Positions 34,833 to 43,984 of a stretch of 64,000 nt of DNA are shown here, one piece after another. Both the position numbers and the translations under genes were made by a program. The stretch is from NCBI RefSeq assembly GCF_014836955.1, contig NZ_JACSPV010000010.1, positions 1-64,000 on the forward strand, written 5' to 3'. Under the pieces are notes generated by a model. That model worked only from the letters and a program-made list of their open reading frames with translations, had not been told where the DNA came from and made no database searches. Each line of letters begins with the position of its first letter. Positions within the stretch are counted from its first letter, which is position 1. Origin of the DNA: Bacillus norwichensis. Lineage in GTDB: Bacteria > Bacillota > Bacilli > Bacillales > Bacillaceae_C.

Positions 34833-35114
34833 ATGAAGGAGGCTGTCATTTTTCAACAGCTCTTGGATCGTAAAAAAAGACTCATTATACCAATGACGAT
34901 TTTTTTTATCCTGTTTTATTTTTCCCTGCCTTTTTTCATATGGTTTTTTCCAGAATGGATAACAAAAGAAAGAAATTCCTTATTCATCCCATGGTGGTGG
35001 CTCTTTGCCTTTTTTCAGTTGCTCGTGACATGGATACTGGGATGGGTTTATTGGTCCAAGTCGAAAAAACATGATGAATTAATTGAAGATCTGAAACAGG
35101 GGAAAGACTCATGA
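34833..35114 (+). CDS. DUF485 membrane protein, partner of the first symporter
   Basis: A 93-residue protein with two membrane helices and charged ends (FQQLLDRKKRLIIPMTIFFI; FFQLLVTWILGWVYWSKSKK). DUF485 proteins (YjcH type) are encoded immediately before ActP-type solute:sodium symporters and are thought to be small accessory subunits. Its stop overlaps the symporter ATG by 4 bases. The frame is open from GTG 34818; GGGAAGGTGG lies about 12 bases before ATG 34833, which is favoured. It is paralogous to the gene at 39319. Confidence 0.82.
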   Translation: MKEAVIFQQLLDRKKRLIIPMTIFFILFYFSLPFFIWFFPEWITKERNSLFIPWWWLFAFFQLLVTWILGWVYWSKSKKHDELIEDLKQGKDS

Positions 35115-36661
35115 ATTATACATATTTTTTCTTTTTTCTTTGTATCATTGTCTGTACTCTGATCATCACACATTGGGCTGCAAAGCGAGACCGGACGACT
35201 TCACAATTCTATGCTGCTTCTGGACTTCTGACCGGATTTCAAAATGGGTTGGCGATTGCTGGTGATTATATTAGCGCTGCATCTTTCCTCGGGATAACAG
35301 GGGCTATCTCTCTTCACGGATATGACGGTTTTTTATATTCTATCGGCTTTTTGGTTTCTTATTTGATTGTTTTGTTTTTGATAGCTGAGCCCGTTAAGAA
35401 TCTAGGAAAATACTCCTTGGCGGATGTCATCTGTGCACGCTTTCCAAGGAATACAATCAGACTAATGATGGCATGCGGTACTTTCTTTATTTCCATTTTT
35501 TATATGATTCCCCAATTAGTTGCTTCAGGACTATTGATAAGGTTGCTCTTAGGTATCGACTATTCTATATCAGTTTTGGTCATAGGAAGTTTAATGACTG
35601 TATACGTTGTACTTGGAGGAATGGTTGCAACATCGTGGGTTCAAATCGTAAAGACCGTATTGCTCATGTCTGGTACTTTCCTCGTATCACTAATGGTGCT
35701 AGCACACTTTGATTGGAAGGTTGTTGAACTCATTGATTATGTAAAGCAGGGTACTCCTCTTGGAAAACAATTTTTCTACCCGGGAAACTTGTTTGATGAT
35801 TTTATGGAAATGTTTTCGCTGAAATTAGCCTTGCTATTGGGGACAGCAGGCTTGCCTCATATATTAATCAGGTTTTATACCGTTAAAAATACGTTGGAAG
35901 TGCGGCGCTCTGTCATTACTGCTACTTGGATCATTGGAGTATTTTATGTCATGACTCTTGTGTTGGGCCTTGGAACGATTGCTATTGTGGGAATGGAGCA
36001 GTTAGCAGTTGAAGACCCAACTGGAAATCTGGCGGCTCCGTTGCTGGCTAAGGAACTAGGCGGTGATTTCCTACTTGCCTTCATTTCAGCACTTGCTTTT
36101 ACAACAATCGTTGCTGTTGTTACAGGATTGGTTATATCTGCTACCATTTCACTTTCGCATGATGTATATCACCATATTTATAAAAAGGGAAAAGCAACTG
36201 ATAAAGAGCAGCTTCGTGTTGCGAAATGGATGGCTGTCGGGATTGGGCTAATCGCAACAGTATTCTCATTGGGATTGGAAAATATCAATGTTACTTTTCT
36301 TGTCTCCTTAACATTTGTCATTGCTGCTTCGACAAATCTTCCCGTAATTCTTTTAACATTGTATTGGAAACGTTTTAATGAAAGGGGCGTTATGACAGGA
36401 ATGCTCAGTGGATTTTTGTCTTCTGTCATACTAGTGTTGTTCGGTCCCCATATTATGAATATTGATAATGGCTGGATTAGCCGAGATGCGCTGATTCCAC
36501 TTTACAATCCCGGCATTATAGCTATTCCAATCGGATTTATTGGAGCAATCCTTGGGACTCTGTTCTCCCGCAGGCCTACCGATGAAAAGGCTTTCCTTCG
36601 TACACTTGTTAAGGCTCAAACAGGAATGGATACTAAAGGACGCGGTTGGTGGAGTTCATGA
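35111..36661 (+). CDS. Solute:sodium symporter, acetate/monocarboxylate (ActP/MctP-like) type
   Basis: A 516-residue transporter of the SSS family with about 13 hydrophobic helices. Signatures include GFQNGLAIAGDYISAASFLG (substrate/sodium region), GTAGLPHILIRFYTV and the C-terminal NPGIIAIPIGFIGAILGT. The family carries acetate, pyruvate or other short monocarboxylates with Na+. It overlaps both its DUF485 partner and the LytS-like kinase gene downstream by 4 bases, so transport and sensing are cotranslated. About 13 kb of paralogous symmetry exists with the second symporter (39630), but substrate cannot be assigned. Confidence 0.88.
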   Translation: MNYTYFFFFLCIIVCTLIITHWAAKRDRTTSQFYAASGLLTGFQNGLAIAGDYISAASFLGITGAISLHGYDGFLYSIGFLVSYLIVLFLIAEPVKNLGKYSLADVICARFPRNTIRLMMACGTFFISIFYMIPQLVASGLLIRLLLGIDYSISVLVIGSLMTVYVVLGGMVATSWVQIVKTVLLMSGTFLVSLMVLAHFDWKVVELIDYVKQGTPLGKQFFYPGNLFDDFMEMFSLKLALLLGTAGLPHILIRFYTVKNTLEVRRSVITATWIIGVFYVMTLVLGLGTIAIVGMEQLAVEDPTGNLAAPLLAKELGGDFLLAFISALAFTTIVAVVTGLVISATISLSHDVYHHIYKKGKATDKEQLRVAKWMAVGIGLIATVFSLGLENINVTFLVSLTFVIAASTNLPVILLTLYWKRFNERGVMTGMLSGFLSSVILVLFGPHIMNIDNGWISRDALIPLYNPGIIAIPIGFIGAILGTLFSRRPTDEKAFLRTLVKAQTGMDTKGRGWWSS

Positions 36662-38406
36662 CGTATATTTTAGTGCAGCGGCTTGGACTTCTATTGATTA
36701 TGGCCTTTTTAATGACAAGAATTTCGAGCTTTAGGAGTCTGCTGGATCGAGAAATGGATACGAGAACCGTTATTTTGCATGCCGTCATTTATGGTCTGTT
36801 TGGAATTGCAGGAACCATTTCAGGCATTGTCATAGAGAACGGGAAGATTGTATCCCCATTTATATTTTTCCCCGTCCATGTAAACCAGTTAGTAGTCAGC
36901 TCCAGCCTTGTGGCAATTGTCATAGCGGGTTTGTTAGGAGGACCGATAGTTGGTATGGGGGCAGGTCTCATTGCAGGCATCCATCTTCTTTATCTCGGAG
37001 GGTTAGGAAATACTGCAGGTTGCATTGTAAATATCCTAACAGGATTACTCGTTGGTATGACTGCACGTTTTTTTTCAAATGACAGGGTGATATCTCCATT
37101 AAAGGCACTATTTATTGGAATATTCCCCCCTATTCTACAAATGGGGATCTTGCTGATCTTCAATCCCCATGATGATTTTATAAAGGCGGCAGTCGATCAA
37201 ATCAGCTTACCTCTTGTCTTTTCAAACAGCGTGGCCATTGCGATATTTACGGCTATGATAGCTGCAGCCATTAATGAGCAGGAACGAGAAGCAGCCTTGG
37301 AATCAAGGAGGGCCTTGATGATAGCTGAGGATGCTTTGCCCCACTTGAAAAAGGAATCCCCATTTGAAATGGCACAGGGAATAGCGGAACTGTTGTTTAA
37401 ACGATTGAAGGTTGCAGCTGTATCTGTTTCCAACCGAGAGCAGGTATTGGCTTATGTGGGGCTTGGTGCAGATCATCATAAACCTGGTGACCCTTTGCAG
37501 ACAAGGCTATCATATGAGGTCATTCAAACAGGCATTTTGAAAGTGGCCTATTCCCAGGATGAAATCTGCTGTCAACATGAAAAATGTCCATTGCAGGCAG
37601 CAATCATTGTTCCTATTTTGGAATCAAATAAAACAAGCAAGCTTATCAAACTATATTTTCGAAAATCACAGCATATCCGCACGGTCGAAATCGTTCTAGC
37701 CCAAGGATTGGGAAAGCTTTTAACTAATCAGCTCGCCGTTGTCCAATCGGAGAAATTACAGGCGCTGATCCGCGATGCGGAATTAAGGAATCTGGAAGCG
37801 CAGATTAACCCACACTTCTTATTTAATACGCTTCATCTTATTGCGACTTTATTTCGGAGTGATCCAGAAAAAGCCCGGCACATTACAGTGCAATTGGGAA
37901 GCTTTATGAGATTCAATCTGCGTTTGGCTTCGACTTCTCTCGTAGAACTAGAAAAAGAGTGTGAACATTTGCAGTCATATATCGAAATTATCCAAGCGCG
38001 CTTTTTCGGACGTATCACCATATGCTTTTCTCCGATTGAGGAATGCAAAGATGCTCTGATTCCTCCTTCGACACTTCAGCCATTAGTGGAAAACAGTGTA
38101 AACCATGGGTTGGAGGACGTAATGGAAGGTGGAAAAATTGAAATTGACATAAGACAAATAGGGGGAAAGGTGCAAATTGTTATCCGCGATAATGGCAGCG
38201 GGTTTTCTGAAAAAAGCCTCGCACTGGCAGGACACTCTCCTATTGAAAGCAAAAGGGGAGGAGGCACGGGATTATATAATGTAAATCAGCGGTTAATAGG
38301 AATGTTAGGGGAGCAATCCCGGCTGCATATTCGTAATCTGCCTTCGGGAGGCAGTGAAATTTATTTTGAAATTCCAAATAATCATTTAAGGAGGAAAGCC
38401 ACATGA
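36658..38406 (+). CDS. LytS-like sensor histidine kinase
   Basis: A 582-residue kinase. Residues 1-170 form the 5TM-5TMR-LYT sensor (many helices, with FFPVHVNQLVVSSSL and GGPIVGMGAGLIAGIHLLYLGG). A GAF-like domain spans about 215-355, followed by the His_kinase domain with the H-box AQINPHFLFNTLHLIATLF (about 385) and ATPase motifs LVENSVNHGL and GGGTGLYNVNQRL. LytS-type kinases sense extracellular pyruvate or membrane state. Start ATG 36658 overlaps the symporter stop. It is coupled to its response regulator by a 4-base overlap. Confidence 0.92.
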   Translation: MTYILVQRLGLLLIMAFLMTRISSFRSLLDREMDTRTVILHAVIYGLFGIAGTISGIVIENGKIVSPFIFFPVHVNQLVVSSSLVAIVIAGLLGGPIVGMGAGLIAGIHLLYLGGLGNTAGCIVNILTGLLVGMTARFFSNDRVISPLKALFIGIFPPILQMGILLIFNPHDDFIKAAVDQISLPLVFSNSVAIAIFTAMIAAAINEQEREAALESRRALMIAEDALPHLKKESPFEMAQGIAELLFKRLKVAAVSVSNREQVLAYVGLGADHHKPGDPLQTRLSYEVIQTGILKVAYSQDEICCQHEKCPLQAAIIVPILESNKTSKLIKLYFRKSQHIRTVEIVLAQGLGKLLTNQLAVVQSEKLQALIRDAELRNLEAQINPHFLFNTLHLIATLFRSDPEKARHITVQLGSFMRFNLRLASTSLVELEKECEHLQSYIEIIQARFFGRITICFSPIEECKDALIPPSTLQPLVENSVNHGLEDVMEGGKIEIDIRQIGGKVQIVIRDNGSGFSEKSLALAGHSPIESKRGGGTGLYNVNQRLIGMLGEQSRLHIRNLPSGGSEIYFEIPNNHLRRKAT

Positions 38407-39170
38407 CCATTCGAGTAATGGTTGCTGAGGACGAGCGTCTTGTCAGGGAAGAGCTGATTTATATGCTGCAGCAGGAAGAAGACCTGCTGCTCTGTCCCAG
38501 CGCCGAGTCAGGTGAGCAATTGCTTGATCTGTATGAAAAATATGCGCCGGATGTGATATTTTTAGATATACATATGCCCATGCTGTCAGGTGTGGATGTT
38601 GCTAAAAAGCTGTCCAAAGAGAATAAGGCACTTCCGCTTTTTGTCTTCATCACTGCTTATGACGACTATGCTCTTGAAGCATTTGAAGTGGAGGCGGTGG
38701 ACTATCTGTTGAAGCCATATGATGAGTCGCGTTTAAAAAAGGCATTGGACAGAGTTAGGAGACGAATGTCCAATGCTCTTCAGCCTGACTCGCTAATATC
38801 AAGAAAAGAGAGGGACTCTTCAGCTTCCATACCTGCAACCTCAAAACTATTGATTGATGACGGAGAAAAAGTTGTGGTATTATCACCTGAGTCTATCTAT
38901 TATGCAACTCGTGTAGACAGGTTTGTAGAAATACATACAGAAAATGAATTTGTTCAAGGGAAAATGACCTTGCAGGAATTGGAAGAAAAGCTAAAGGGGT
39001 TTCCTTTTTTCCGGACACATCGGAGCTATTTGGTTAACTTGGATTATATTCAAGAAATAACCCCTTGGTTTAATGGAGCCTATAATCTTATTCTAAAAGG
39101 CGAAAACAAAACGCAGATACCAGTTAGCCGCAGTGCACAAAAGAAACTGTTTAAGCTATTAGAACAGTGA
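38403..39170 (+). CDS. LytTR-family response regulator
   Basis: A 255-residue regulator with a receiver domain (about 3-120; AEDERLVREEL, phospho-Asp in DVIFLDIHMPMLSG, VDYLLKPYDE) and a C-terminal LytTR DNA-binding domain (about 155-253; IYYATRVDRFVEIHTENE, FFRTHRSYLVNLDYI, IPVSRSAQKKL). It works with the preceding LytS-like kinase and, by position between two symporter operons, probably controls one or both. LytST of B. subtilis controls the pyruvate transporter PftAB in a similar manner. A cre site begins at its stop codon. Confidence 0.92.
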   Translation: MTIRVMVAEDERLVREELIYMLQQEEDLLLCPSAESGEQLLDLYEKYAPDVIFLDIHMPMLSGVDVAKKLSKENKALPLFVFITAYDDYALEAFEVEAVDYLLKPYDESRLKKALDRVRRRMSNALQPDSLISRKERDSSASIPATSKLLIDDGEKVVVLSPESIYYATRVDRFVEIHTENEFVQGKMTLQELEEKLKGFPFFRTHRSYLVNLDYIQEITPWFNGAYNLILKGENKTQIPVSRSAQKKLFKLLEQ

Positions 39171-39187
39171 TTGAAACCGTTTACATA
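39171..39187 (+). promoter_or_regulatory. CcpA cre site upstream of the second symporter operon
   Basis: TTGAAACCGTTTACATA matches the B. subtilis cre consensus WTGNAANCGNWNNCAWW at every position. It starts one base after the response regulator stop, about 130 bases before the second DUF485 gene, so carbon catabolite control of the second symporter is likely. Confidence 0.75.
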
Positions 39188-39318
39188 TGAAATGTTGCAA
39201 TTCGAGTAAAAAATCAGACAATTCACGTATTTATTCCCTTTTTGTCACACCTTTGTTTTATAGTAAACAAAATCGGTTTTTTTGCAACTGATTTTATTCC
39301 AAACTAGGGGGTGCGAAA

Positions 39319-39627
39319 ATGGAAAACTACGAGCAAATTGCTAATTCGGAAGAGTTTTTAGAACTAAAAAGAAGCAAGCTACGCTTTATTTGGCCTGTGG
39401 TCATTTTGTTTTTCTGCCTTTATCTGTCGTTTCCACTGATGGCCGCTTACGCCAAACCACTTATGGGGAAATTTGTTACCGGAAATATAACCTTCGGATA
39501 CTTGTATGGTGTATCCCTTTATTTTGTTGCCTGGGCTCTGGCATTTGTCTACTTTGCTAAGGCGAAAGGATTCGACCAAAAGGCAAAGGCTACATTAGAT
39601 AAATACGGACAGAAGAAGGGAGCATAG
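39319..39627 (+). CDS. DUF485 membrane protein, partner of the second symporter
   Basis: A 102-residue protein with two membrane helices, starting MENYEQIANSEEFLELKRSK, then FIWPVVILFFCLYLSFPLMA and a second helix ending VYFAKAKGF. It is a paralogue of the gene at 34833. AGGGGG lies before the ATG. It is directly followed by the second symporter gene (2-base gap), and the pair follows a cre site. Confidence 0.88.
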   Translation: MENYEQIANSEEFLELKRSKLRFIWPVVILFFCLYLSFPLMAAYAKPLMGKFVTGNITFGYLYGVSLYFVAWALAFVYFAKAKGFDQKAKATLDKYGQKKGA

Positions 39628-39629
39628 AT

Positions 39630-41162
39630 ATGGGGGCTCATCTATTTGGGATATTTTTATTTATAGCCATAGTCGGAGCAACAATCTATATCACGCTATG
39701 GGCTGCTAAAAGAAATAAAAGTACAGCTGATTTTTACACTGCTGGCCGATCCTTGACGGGATGGCAAAATGGGTTGGCGATATCTGGAGACTATTTGAGT
39801 GCCGCCTCTTTTCTGGGGATTGCTGGGTTGGTGGCATTAAATGGCTACGATGGGTTTATGTACGCCGTCGGCTGGATGGTTGGGTATGTGATCGTTCTTT
39901 ATATTGTTGCAGAACCGCTGAGAAACTCTGGTAAGTTCACAGTGGCAGATGTACTTGTTTCCCGATTGAAGGAAAGACCGATTCGAATGATGACAGCCAC
40001 TGTTACTTTAGTTGTCACAACATTTTATATGGTAGCGCAAATGGTGGGCGCAGGAGCCATCATTAATTTGCTTGTCGGCATTCCGTATGAATTGGCTGTT
40101 ATCATCATCGGAGCATTAATGATTATCTATGTCATGCTCGGTGGAATGCTCGCAACAAGCTGGGTGCAGATTATCAAAGCCGTGCTGCTAATGTTTGCCA
40201 CTCTCATTCTTGTTTTATTGGTCGCATTTATCTTTAAGTTCAGTATCTCTGGTTTATTTGGAGAAGTAGTGGCCAAAAACGGCAATGAGTTTCTGTCTCC
40301 GGGAGTATTGTATAAAAATCCAATTGACCTGTTGTCCCTTGGAATGGCATTGATTTTGGGAACTGCTGGTCTGCCGCACATTTTGATTCGTTTCTATACC
40401 GTGCCATCAGCACAGGAAGCTAGAAAATCAGTTATTTGGGCAATGGTTTTAATTGGTGTATTTTATATCATGATTGCTTTGGTCGGCTTCGCTGCCTCAG
40501 TCCTTGTTGGTTCCGATGATATTCGAGCGGCGGACAAAGGCGGGAATATGGCTGCACCGTTGTTGGCCCAATATATTGGGGGTGGAGCGGGAACAATCGG
40601 TGGAGAAATTTTTATGTCGATTATATCAGCGGTCTCCTTTGCTACCATTGTTGCTGTTGTTGCCGGGCTTGTAATCACTGGGTCAGGGGCGTTTGCACAT
40701 GATATTTATACGAATGTCATCAAGCGTGGAAAAGTGGACAGTAAGAAGCAGTTCATGGTTGCGAGGAATACAGCTTTAGTGATTGGTGCATTGTCAATAA
40801 TCCTTGGTATTTTAGCCAAGGGAATGAATGTCGCCTACTTAGTTGTATTGGCCTTTGCTGTAGGAGCCAGCGCGAACCTTCCAGTCATTATCTTCTCACT
40901 CTATTGGAAGCGCTTTAACACTGCTGGAGCCATTGCTGGTATGCTTGCCGGGATGCTGAGTGCGGTTACTCTTGTCATTATCGGACCAAGTGTCATGGGA
41001 GATAATGCAATCTTCCCGCTTGCTAATCCAGGTATCATCAGTATTCCTTTAGGATTCCTTACATCAATCATTGTTTCTCTCATTACAAAGCCAGAGGACA
41101 ATACTACCAAATATAACGAAATGGATGTCAAGTCAAACACCGGGCTGGGAGCCGAGCATTAA
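39630..41162 (+). CDS. Solute:sodium symporter, second copy (ActP/MctP-like)
   Basis: A 510-residue, 13-helix SSS transporter with GWQNGLAISGDYLSAASFLG, GTAGLPHILIRFYTV and the NPGIISIPLGFL C-terminal patch. Strong paralogy with the first symporter (35111) is visible along the whole length. Annotated widely as cation/acetate symporter; acetate is a reasonable but unproven substrate. It is the last gene of its operon and ends at a hairpin terminator. Its promoter region has a cre site, whereas the first symporter's does not obviously have one. Confidence 0.9.
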   Translation: MGAHLFGIFLFIAIVGATIYITLWAAKRNKSTADFYTAGRSLTGWQNGLAISGDYLSAASFLGIAGLVALNGYDGFMYAVGWMVGYVIVLYIVAEPLRNSGKFTVADVLVSRLKERPIRMMTATVTLVVTTFYMVAQMVGAGAIINLLVGIPYELAVIIIGALMIIYVMLGGMLATSWVQIIKAVLLMFATLILVLLVAFIFKFSISGLFGEVVAKNGNEFLSPGVLYKNPIDLLSLGMALILGTAGLPHILIRFYTVPSAQEARKSVIWAMVLIGVFYIMIALVGFAASVLVGSDDIRAADKGGNMAAPLLAQYIGGGAGTIGGEIFMSIISAVSFATIVAVVAGLVITGSGAFAHDIYTNVIKRGKVDSKKQFMVARNTALVIGALSIILGILAKGMNVAYLVVLAFAVGASANLPVIIFSLYWKRFNTAGAIAGMLAGMLSAVTLVIIGPSVMGDNAIFPLANPGIISIPLGFLTSIIVSLITKPEDNTTKYNEMDVKSNTGLGAEH

Positions 41163-41165
41163 ATA

Positions 41166-41222
41166 TGGAGCTATCCAAAAAGTCAGTGAAAATTGATTTT
41201 TATGGATAGTTTCTTTTTTTAT
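41166..41222 (+). terminator. Terminator of the second symporter operon
   Basis: GCTATCCA-AAAA pairs with TTTT-TGGATAGT over an imperfect stem, followed by TTCTTTTTTT. Confidence 0.7.
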
Positions 41223-41632
41223 ATCGCTGAGGCCTCCGAGACGTAAAACATATGGAAGAAGTAGACCTTGACGAAACTCCAAGTATCGACGAAGATGGTA
41301 CCGCGCTTCGGATTAATCCAATTATTAAAATTACTAATATGTCTTATATAATCCTTAATCGTTTTATCCCTGTTTGATAAGTTAGTTTTCAAACCCATCG
41401 AGCTCTACGTCACTTTTTTTCACCGTTAACGACTCTCTTTTTCAAATTTATGAGTCAATTCTAATGACAAAGTGACGTCGAAGACATATTCTATGTCACT
41501 ATTTAAATTTGTGGCTCCAAAAGAAAAGAATTCTTGCTGTACCCGATAATAACAATACAATACTAAGAAAACCGATTCCCTAAAATTAGTGGGGAATCGG
41601 TTTGATGTCTTATCAACTTTTTAAGGAGTCTA
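41223..41632. other. Intergenic region after the second symporter operon
   Basis: About 410 bases. A 41-codon frame (ATG 41252 to TGA 41377) lacks a ribosome binding site and I do not support it. Another hairpin-like sequence, GATTCCC/GGGAATC near 41573-41602, followed by T, could terminate the minus-strand remnant at 41633. Confidence 0.4.
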
Positions 41633-41868
41633 TTAACTTCCCATGTTCTCTTCTACTCTTTTCGATCTACAAAGAACTTCAACTTTAAACCCGCCCGGGG
41701 CTTTCACATAGAATGTCCAAGCATGTAACCTCTGTGGTGGATTCACATCAAACCCATTTTCCTTTAGGCGTTGATAGATCTCGTTCACTTTCTTTTCATT
41801 ATCCAGTATGAAGCCGATATGAAAAGTGCCGGGATATCTGACCTGCCTACCTTTCGTCAAGCTAATGA
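41633..41868 (-). pseudogene. VOC/glyoxalase-superfamily protein, 5'-truncated remnant
   Basis: Codes for the C-terminal part of a vicinal-oxygen-chelate protein: IISLTKGRQVRYPGTFHIGF, then EKKVNEIYQRLKENGFDV, HAWTFYVKAPGGF and KVEVLC. The first ~50 residues normally expected (first beta-alpha-beta module) are missing: the frame upstream of IISL runs into sequence that instead codes, on the other strand, for a LysR-type protein. No start with ribosome binding site is seen. It is a remnant of a divergent VOC-LysR pair. Confidence 0.75.
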
Positions 41869-42457
41869 TCGCCCCGTTGCTGTAATAATAAGTTCGTTTA
41901 TCTCTATGAACCCAGATGTTAAACTTCAAATCACACAAGCTTCAGAAAAGGACAAGGTACAGCAACTTAGAAATGGGGATATCGACTCTTGTATCACCTT
42001 TCCTCCAATGAATCAGAATGGGATAGAGGGACGGTCCTTTTTGACCGAGGAAAGCCTGCTAGCTGTTCCTCACACACATCGATTAGCGAACCAAAGCCGC
42101 ATAAACTTAAGTGACATGGCTGAAGATTCTTTTATTTGTATAAATCGAGACAATCCATTCCGTGATATGACAAATCAATTTTGCCAGGAAGCCGGTTTTA
42201 CGCCGAATGTTATATGTGAAGTTGACGAGCATTCCGCGGTGGGTCACTATCTGCGTGCAGGGAGTGGTGTTGCCTTTTTACCGGAAACATTAATAGAAAA
42301 AATAGAGACATCGTTTCATGTGCTGCATATCAATAAACCAATTTGCAAGCGAACCTACCAAATCTCATGGCAAAAGGATCGCTATATGTCTGTCGCTGCG
42401 CGTAGATTTAAGGAGTTTTTCATCCAGAGTTTTAATGAGCTTCAAAAGAAAAAATGA
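41869..42457 (+). pseudogene. LysR-family regulator, remnant lacking the DNA-binding domain
   Basis: Codes for most of a LysR effector-binding domain: SFISMNPDVKLQITQASEKD, LRNGDIDSCITFPP, LLAVPHTHRLANQS, AVGHYLRAGSGVAFLPETL. The N-terminal winged helix (~85 residues) is absent. The open frame extends to 41771 only by reading antisense through the VOC remnant. Without a DNA-binding domain it cannot act as a normal LysR regulator. It begins exactly where the VOC homology on the opposite strand ends, so both lost their 5' parts in one event. Confidence 0.78.
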
Positions 42458-42978
42458 TGAAATAAGAAACCTTGGCAAAGTATCTTATTCAACTGAAGGA
42501 AAACTAATTTAGTAAACAACTTTTTTATTTTTAAATTGTGTCCTATTGTTGGATTTAACCTATAAATGGGTACGGCGAGAATTCCTATATATGTTGAGAT
42601 TTAATCATGCAATTTATAAAGTTAGGAATATCCTTTATTATGATAGGGAAGAAAACATTAAAGCTACAAAATACCACTCCAAATGGAATATGACTCCTTA
42701 TTTCTCAAATGGTCGCCGTACTCCATCTGAAGTCACTCTTCGGCAATAAAAAGTAAAATTAATATTTCATGGGGAAAAGTTTAATCCCGATGGAAGAAGC
42801 TTGTTAAGCGATGTACACAGTTTGATATGATTTCTTGGCATGTGTTTTGAATTTGTCAGCATGCTTCACAAAACTATTTTTTTATGAAAAAATCTAAAAA
42901 TGAACTTTATCCATTGCTGAAATGTTGCTTCCCGCTTATAATAGATTTTACTAGATTTTTCAAGCAGGAGGGATTTCA
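42458..42978. other. Intergenic region between the LysR remnant and metA
   Basis: About 520 bases. A 67-codon frame at 42546-42749 has no ribosome binding site and no recognised homology; it could be a decayed mobile-element fragment. The last 70 bases carry the metA promoter. I looked for, and did not find, an S-box (SAM) or T-box leader. Confidence 0.45.
42914..42942 (+). promoter_or_regulatory. Sigma-A promoter of metA
   Basis: TTGCTG and TATAAT are separated by 17 bases; the -10 is a perfect match. The gene's TTG start is 36 bases downstream, leaving a leader too short for a riboswitch. Confidence 0.7.
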
Positions 42979-43923
42979 TTGCCAATTAATATTCCTAAAC
43001 AAATGCCAGCGCGGGAAGTTCTTGATAAAGAAAAAATATTTGTAATGGATGAGGAAAGAGCAAGTACGCAAGATATCCGTCCATTAAATATATTAATTTT
43101 AAATTTGATGCCGGAAAAAGAAAAAACGGAAGTACAACTGCTTAGGCTCCTTGGAAATACCCCTTTACAGGTAAACATAACATTTTTGCGCATGGAAACA
43201 CACGAATCCAAAAATGTAAGCAAATCGCACTTGGAACAATTTTACAAAACATTTTCAACGGTCAAAAATTATTATTTTGATGGTATGATCATCACGGGAG
43301 CGCCGATTGAACATCTTCCATTTGAAAAGGTCAATTATTGGGAAGAACTGAAGGACATCATGAATTGGTCCAAAGATCATGTTACCTCGGCTTTACATAT
43401 TTGCTGGGGGGCTCAGGCAGCATTATACCATCATTATGGGATTGGCAAGTTTGAGCTGCCATCCAAATGCTCCGGTATTTATAAGCATACGATTGCTGAT
43501 CAGACGATTAAACTTGTTCGGGGATTTGATGAAGTCTATTTTGCTCCGCACTCACGCTATACAAGCGTTAGCCAGGAAAAAATCACGAATCATCCTGACC
43601 TGAAGCTACTATCTAAAGGGGAAGCCGGACCATTTATGATTATATCTGAAGATGAGAAACATATTATGGTTACAGGCCACCTGGAATATGATACAGATAC
43701 GTTGGCTATCGAATATGAACGAGATCTGAAAAAAGGGTTGGATATCGAAATTCCGGAAAATTATTTCCCGAATAACGACGTGAACGAGCAGCCGCTAAAT
43801 ACATGGAGGTCTCACAGCCATCTTCTATTTTCCAACTGGTTGAATTATTACGTCTATCAGGAAACTCCTTATGAGCAGGATCGTAAGGTGAAAGTGAATA
43901 TCCCAGTTCAGAACGAACATTAA
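42979..43923 (+). CDS. metA: Homoserine O-acetyltransferase MetA (MetAA)
   Basis: First committed step of methionine synthesis from homoserine. The 314 residues match the MetA family with the nucleophile Cys142 in [13 protein letters not shown] and [11 protein letters not shown] supplying the catalytic His and Glu. Residue 111 is Glu (GAPIEHLPF), the determinant for acetyl-CoA rather than succinyl-CoA in MetA proteins (Gly in E. coli), so this should be an acetyltransferase despite frequent annotation as succinyltransferase. The TTG start (42979) follows GGAGGG. Monocistronic, with a sigma-A promoter and a perfect-stem terminator. Confidence 0.94.
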   Translation: MPINIPKQMPAREVLDKEKIFVMDEERASTQDIRPLNILILNLMPEKEKTEVQLLRLLGNTPLQVNITFLRMETHESKNVSKSHLEQFYKTFSTVKNYYFDGMIITGAPIEHLPFEKVNYWEELKDIMNWSKDHVTSALHICWGAQAALYHHYGIGKFELPSKCSGIYKHTIADQTIKLVRGFDEVYFAPHSRYTSVSQEKITNHPDLKLLSKGEAGPFMIISEDEKHIMVTGHLEYDTDTLAIEYERDLKKGLDIEIPENYFPNNDVNEQPLNTWRSHSHLLFSNWLNYYVYQETPYEQDRKVKVNIPVQNEH

Positions 43924-43925
43924 AA

Positions 43926-43966
43926 AAGATCGCACGAGGATTTCCTTTGTGCGATCTTTTCTTAGT
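43926..43966 (+). terminator. Terminator of metA
   Basis: AAGATCGCAC/GTGCGATCTT, a 10-bp perfect stem, followed by TTCTTA. Confidence 0.85.
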
Positions 43967-43984
43967 ATAGAAATTATAAAATTC

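Noticed and set aside
41285-41320. T-box-like sequence GATGGTACCGCG followed by CTTCG
   Set aside because: It resembles the T-box antiterminator core, but there is no stem I specifier structure upstream, no following terminator pairing with it, and no amino-acid gene downstream.
41252-41377. 41-codon frame after the second symporter terminator
   Set aside because: ATG without ribosome binding site, no family recognised, sits in a spacer with no other coding signs.
42546-42749. 67-codon frame upstream of metA
   Set aside because: No ribosome binding site and no recognised homology; might be a decayed transposase fragment, but this could not be supported.
42780-42978. Possible SAM (S-box) or T-box leader for metA
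   Set aside because: The sigma-A promoter leaves only about 30 bases of leader, and none of the conserved S-box or T-box sequences are present.
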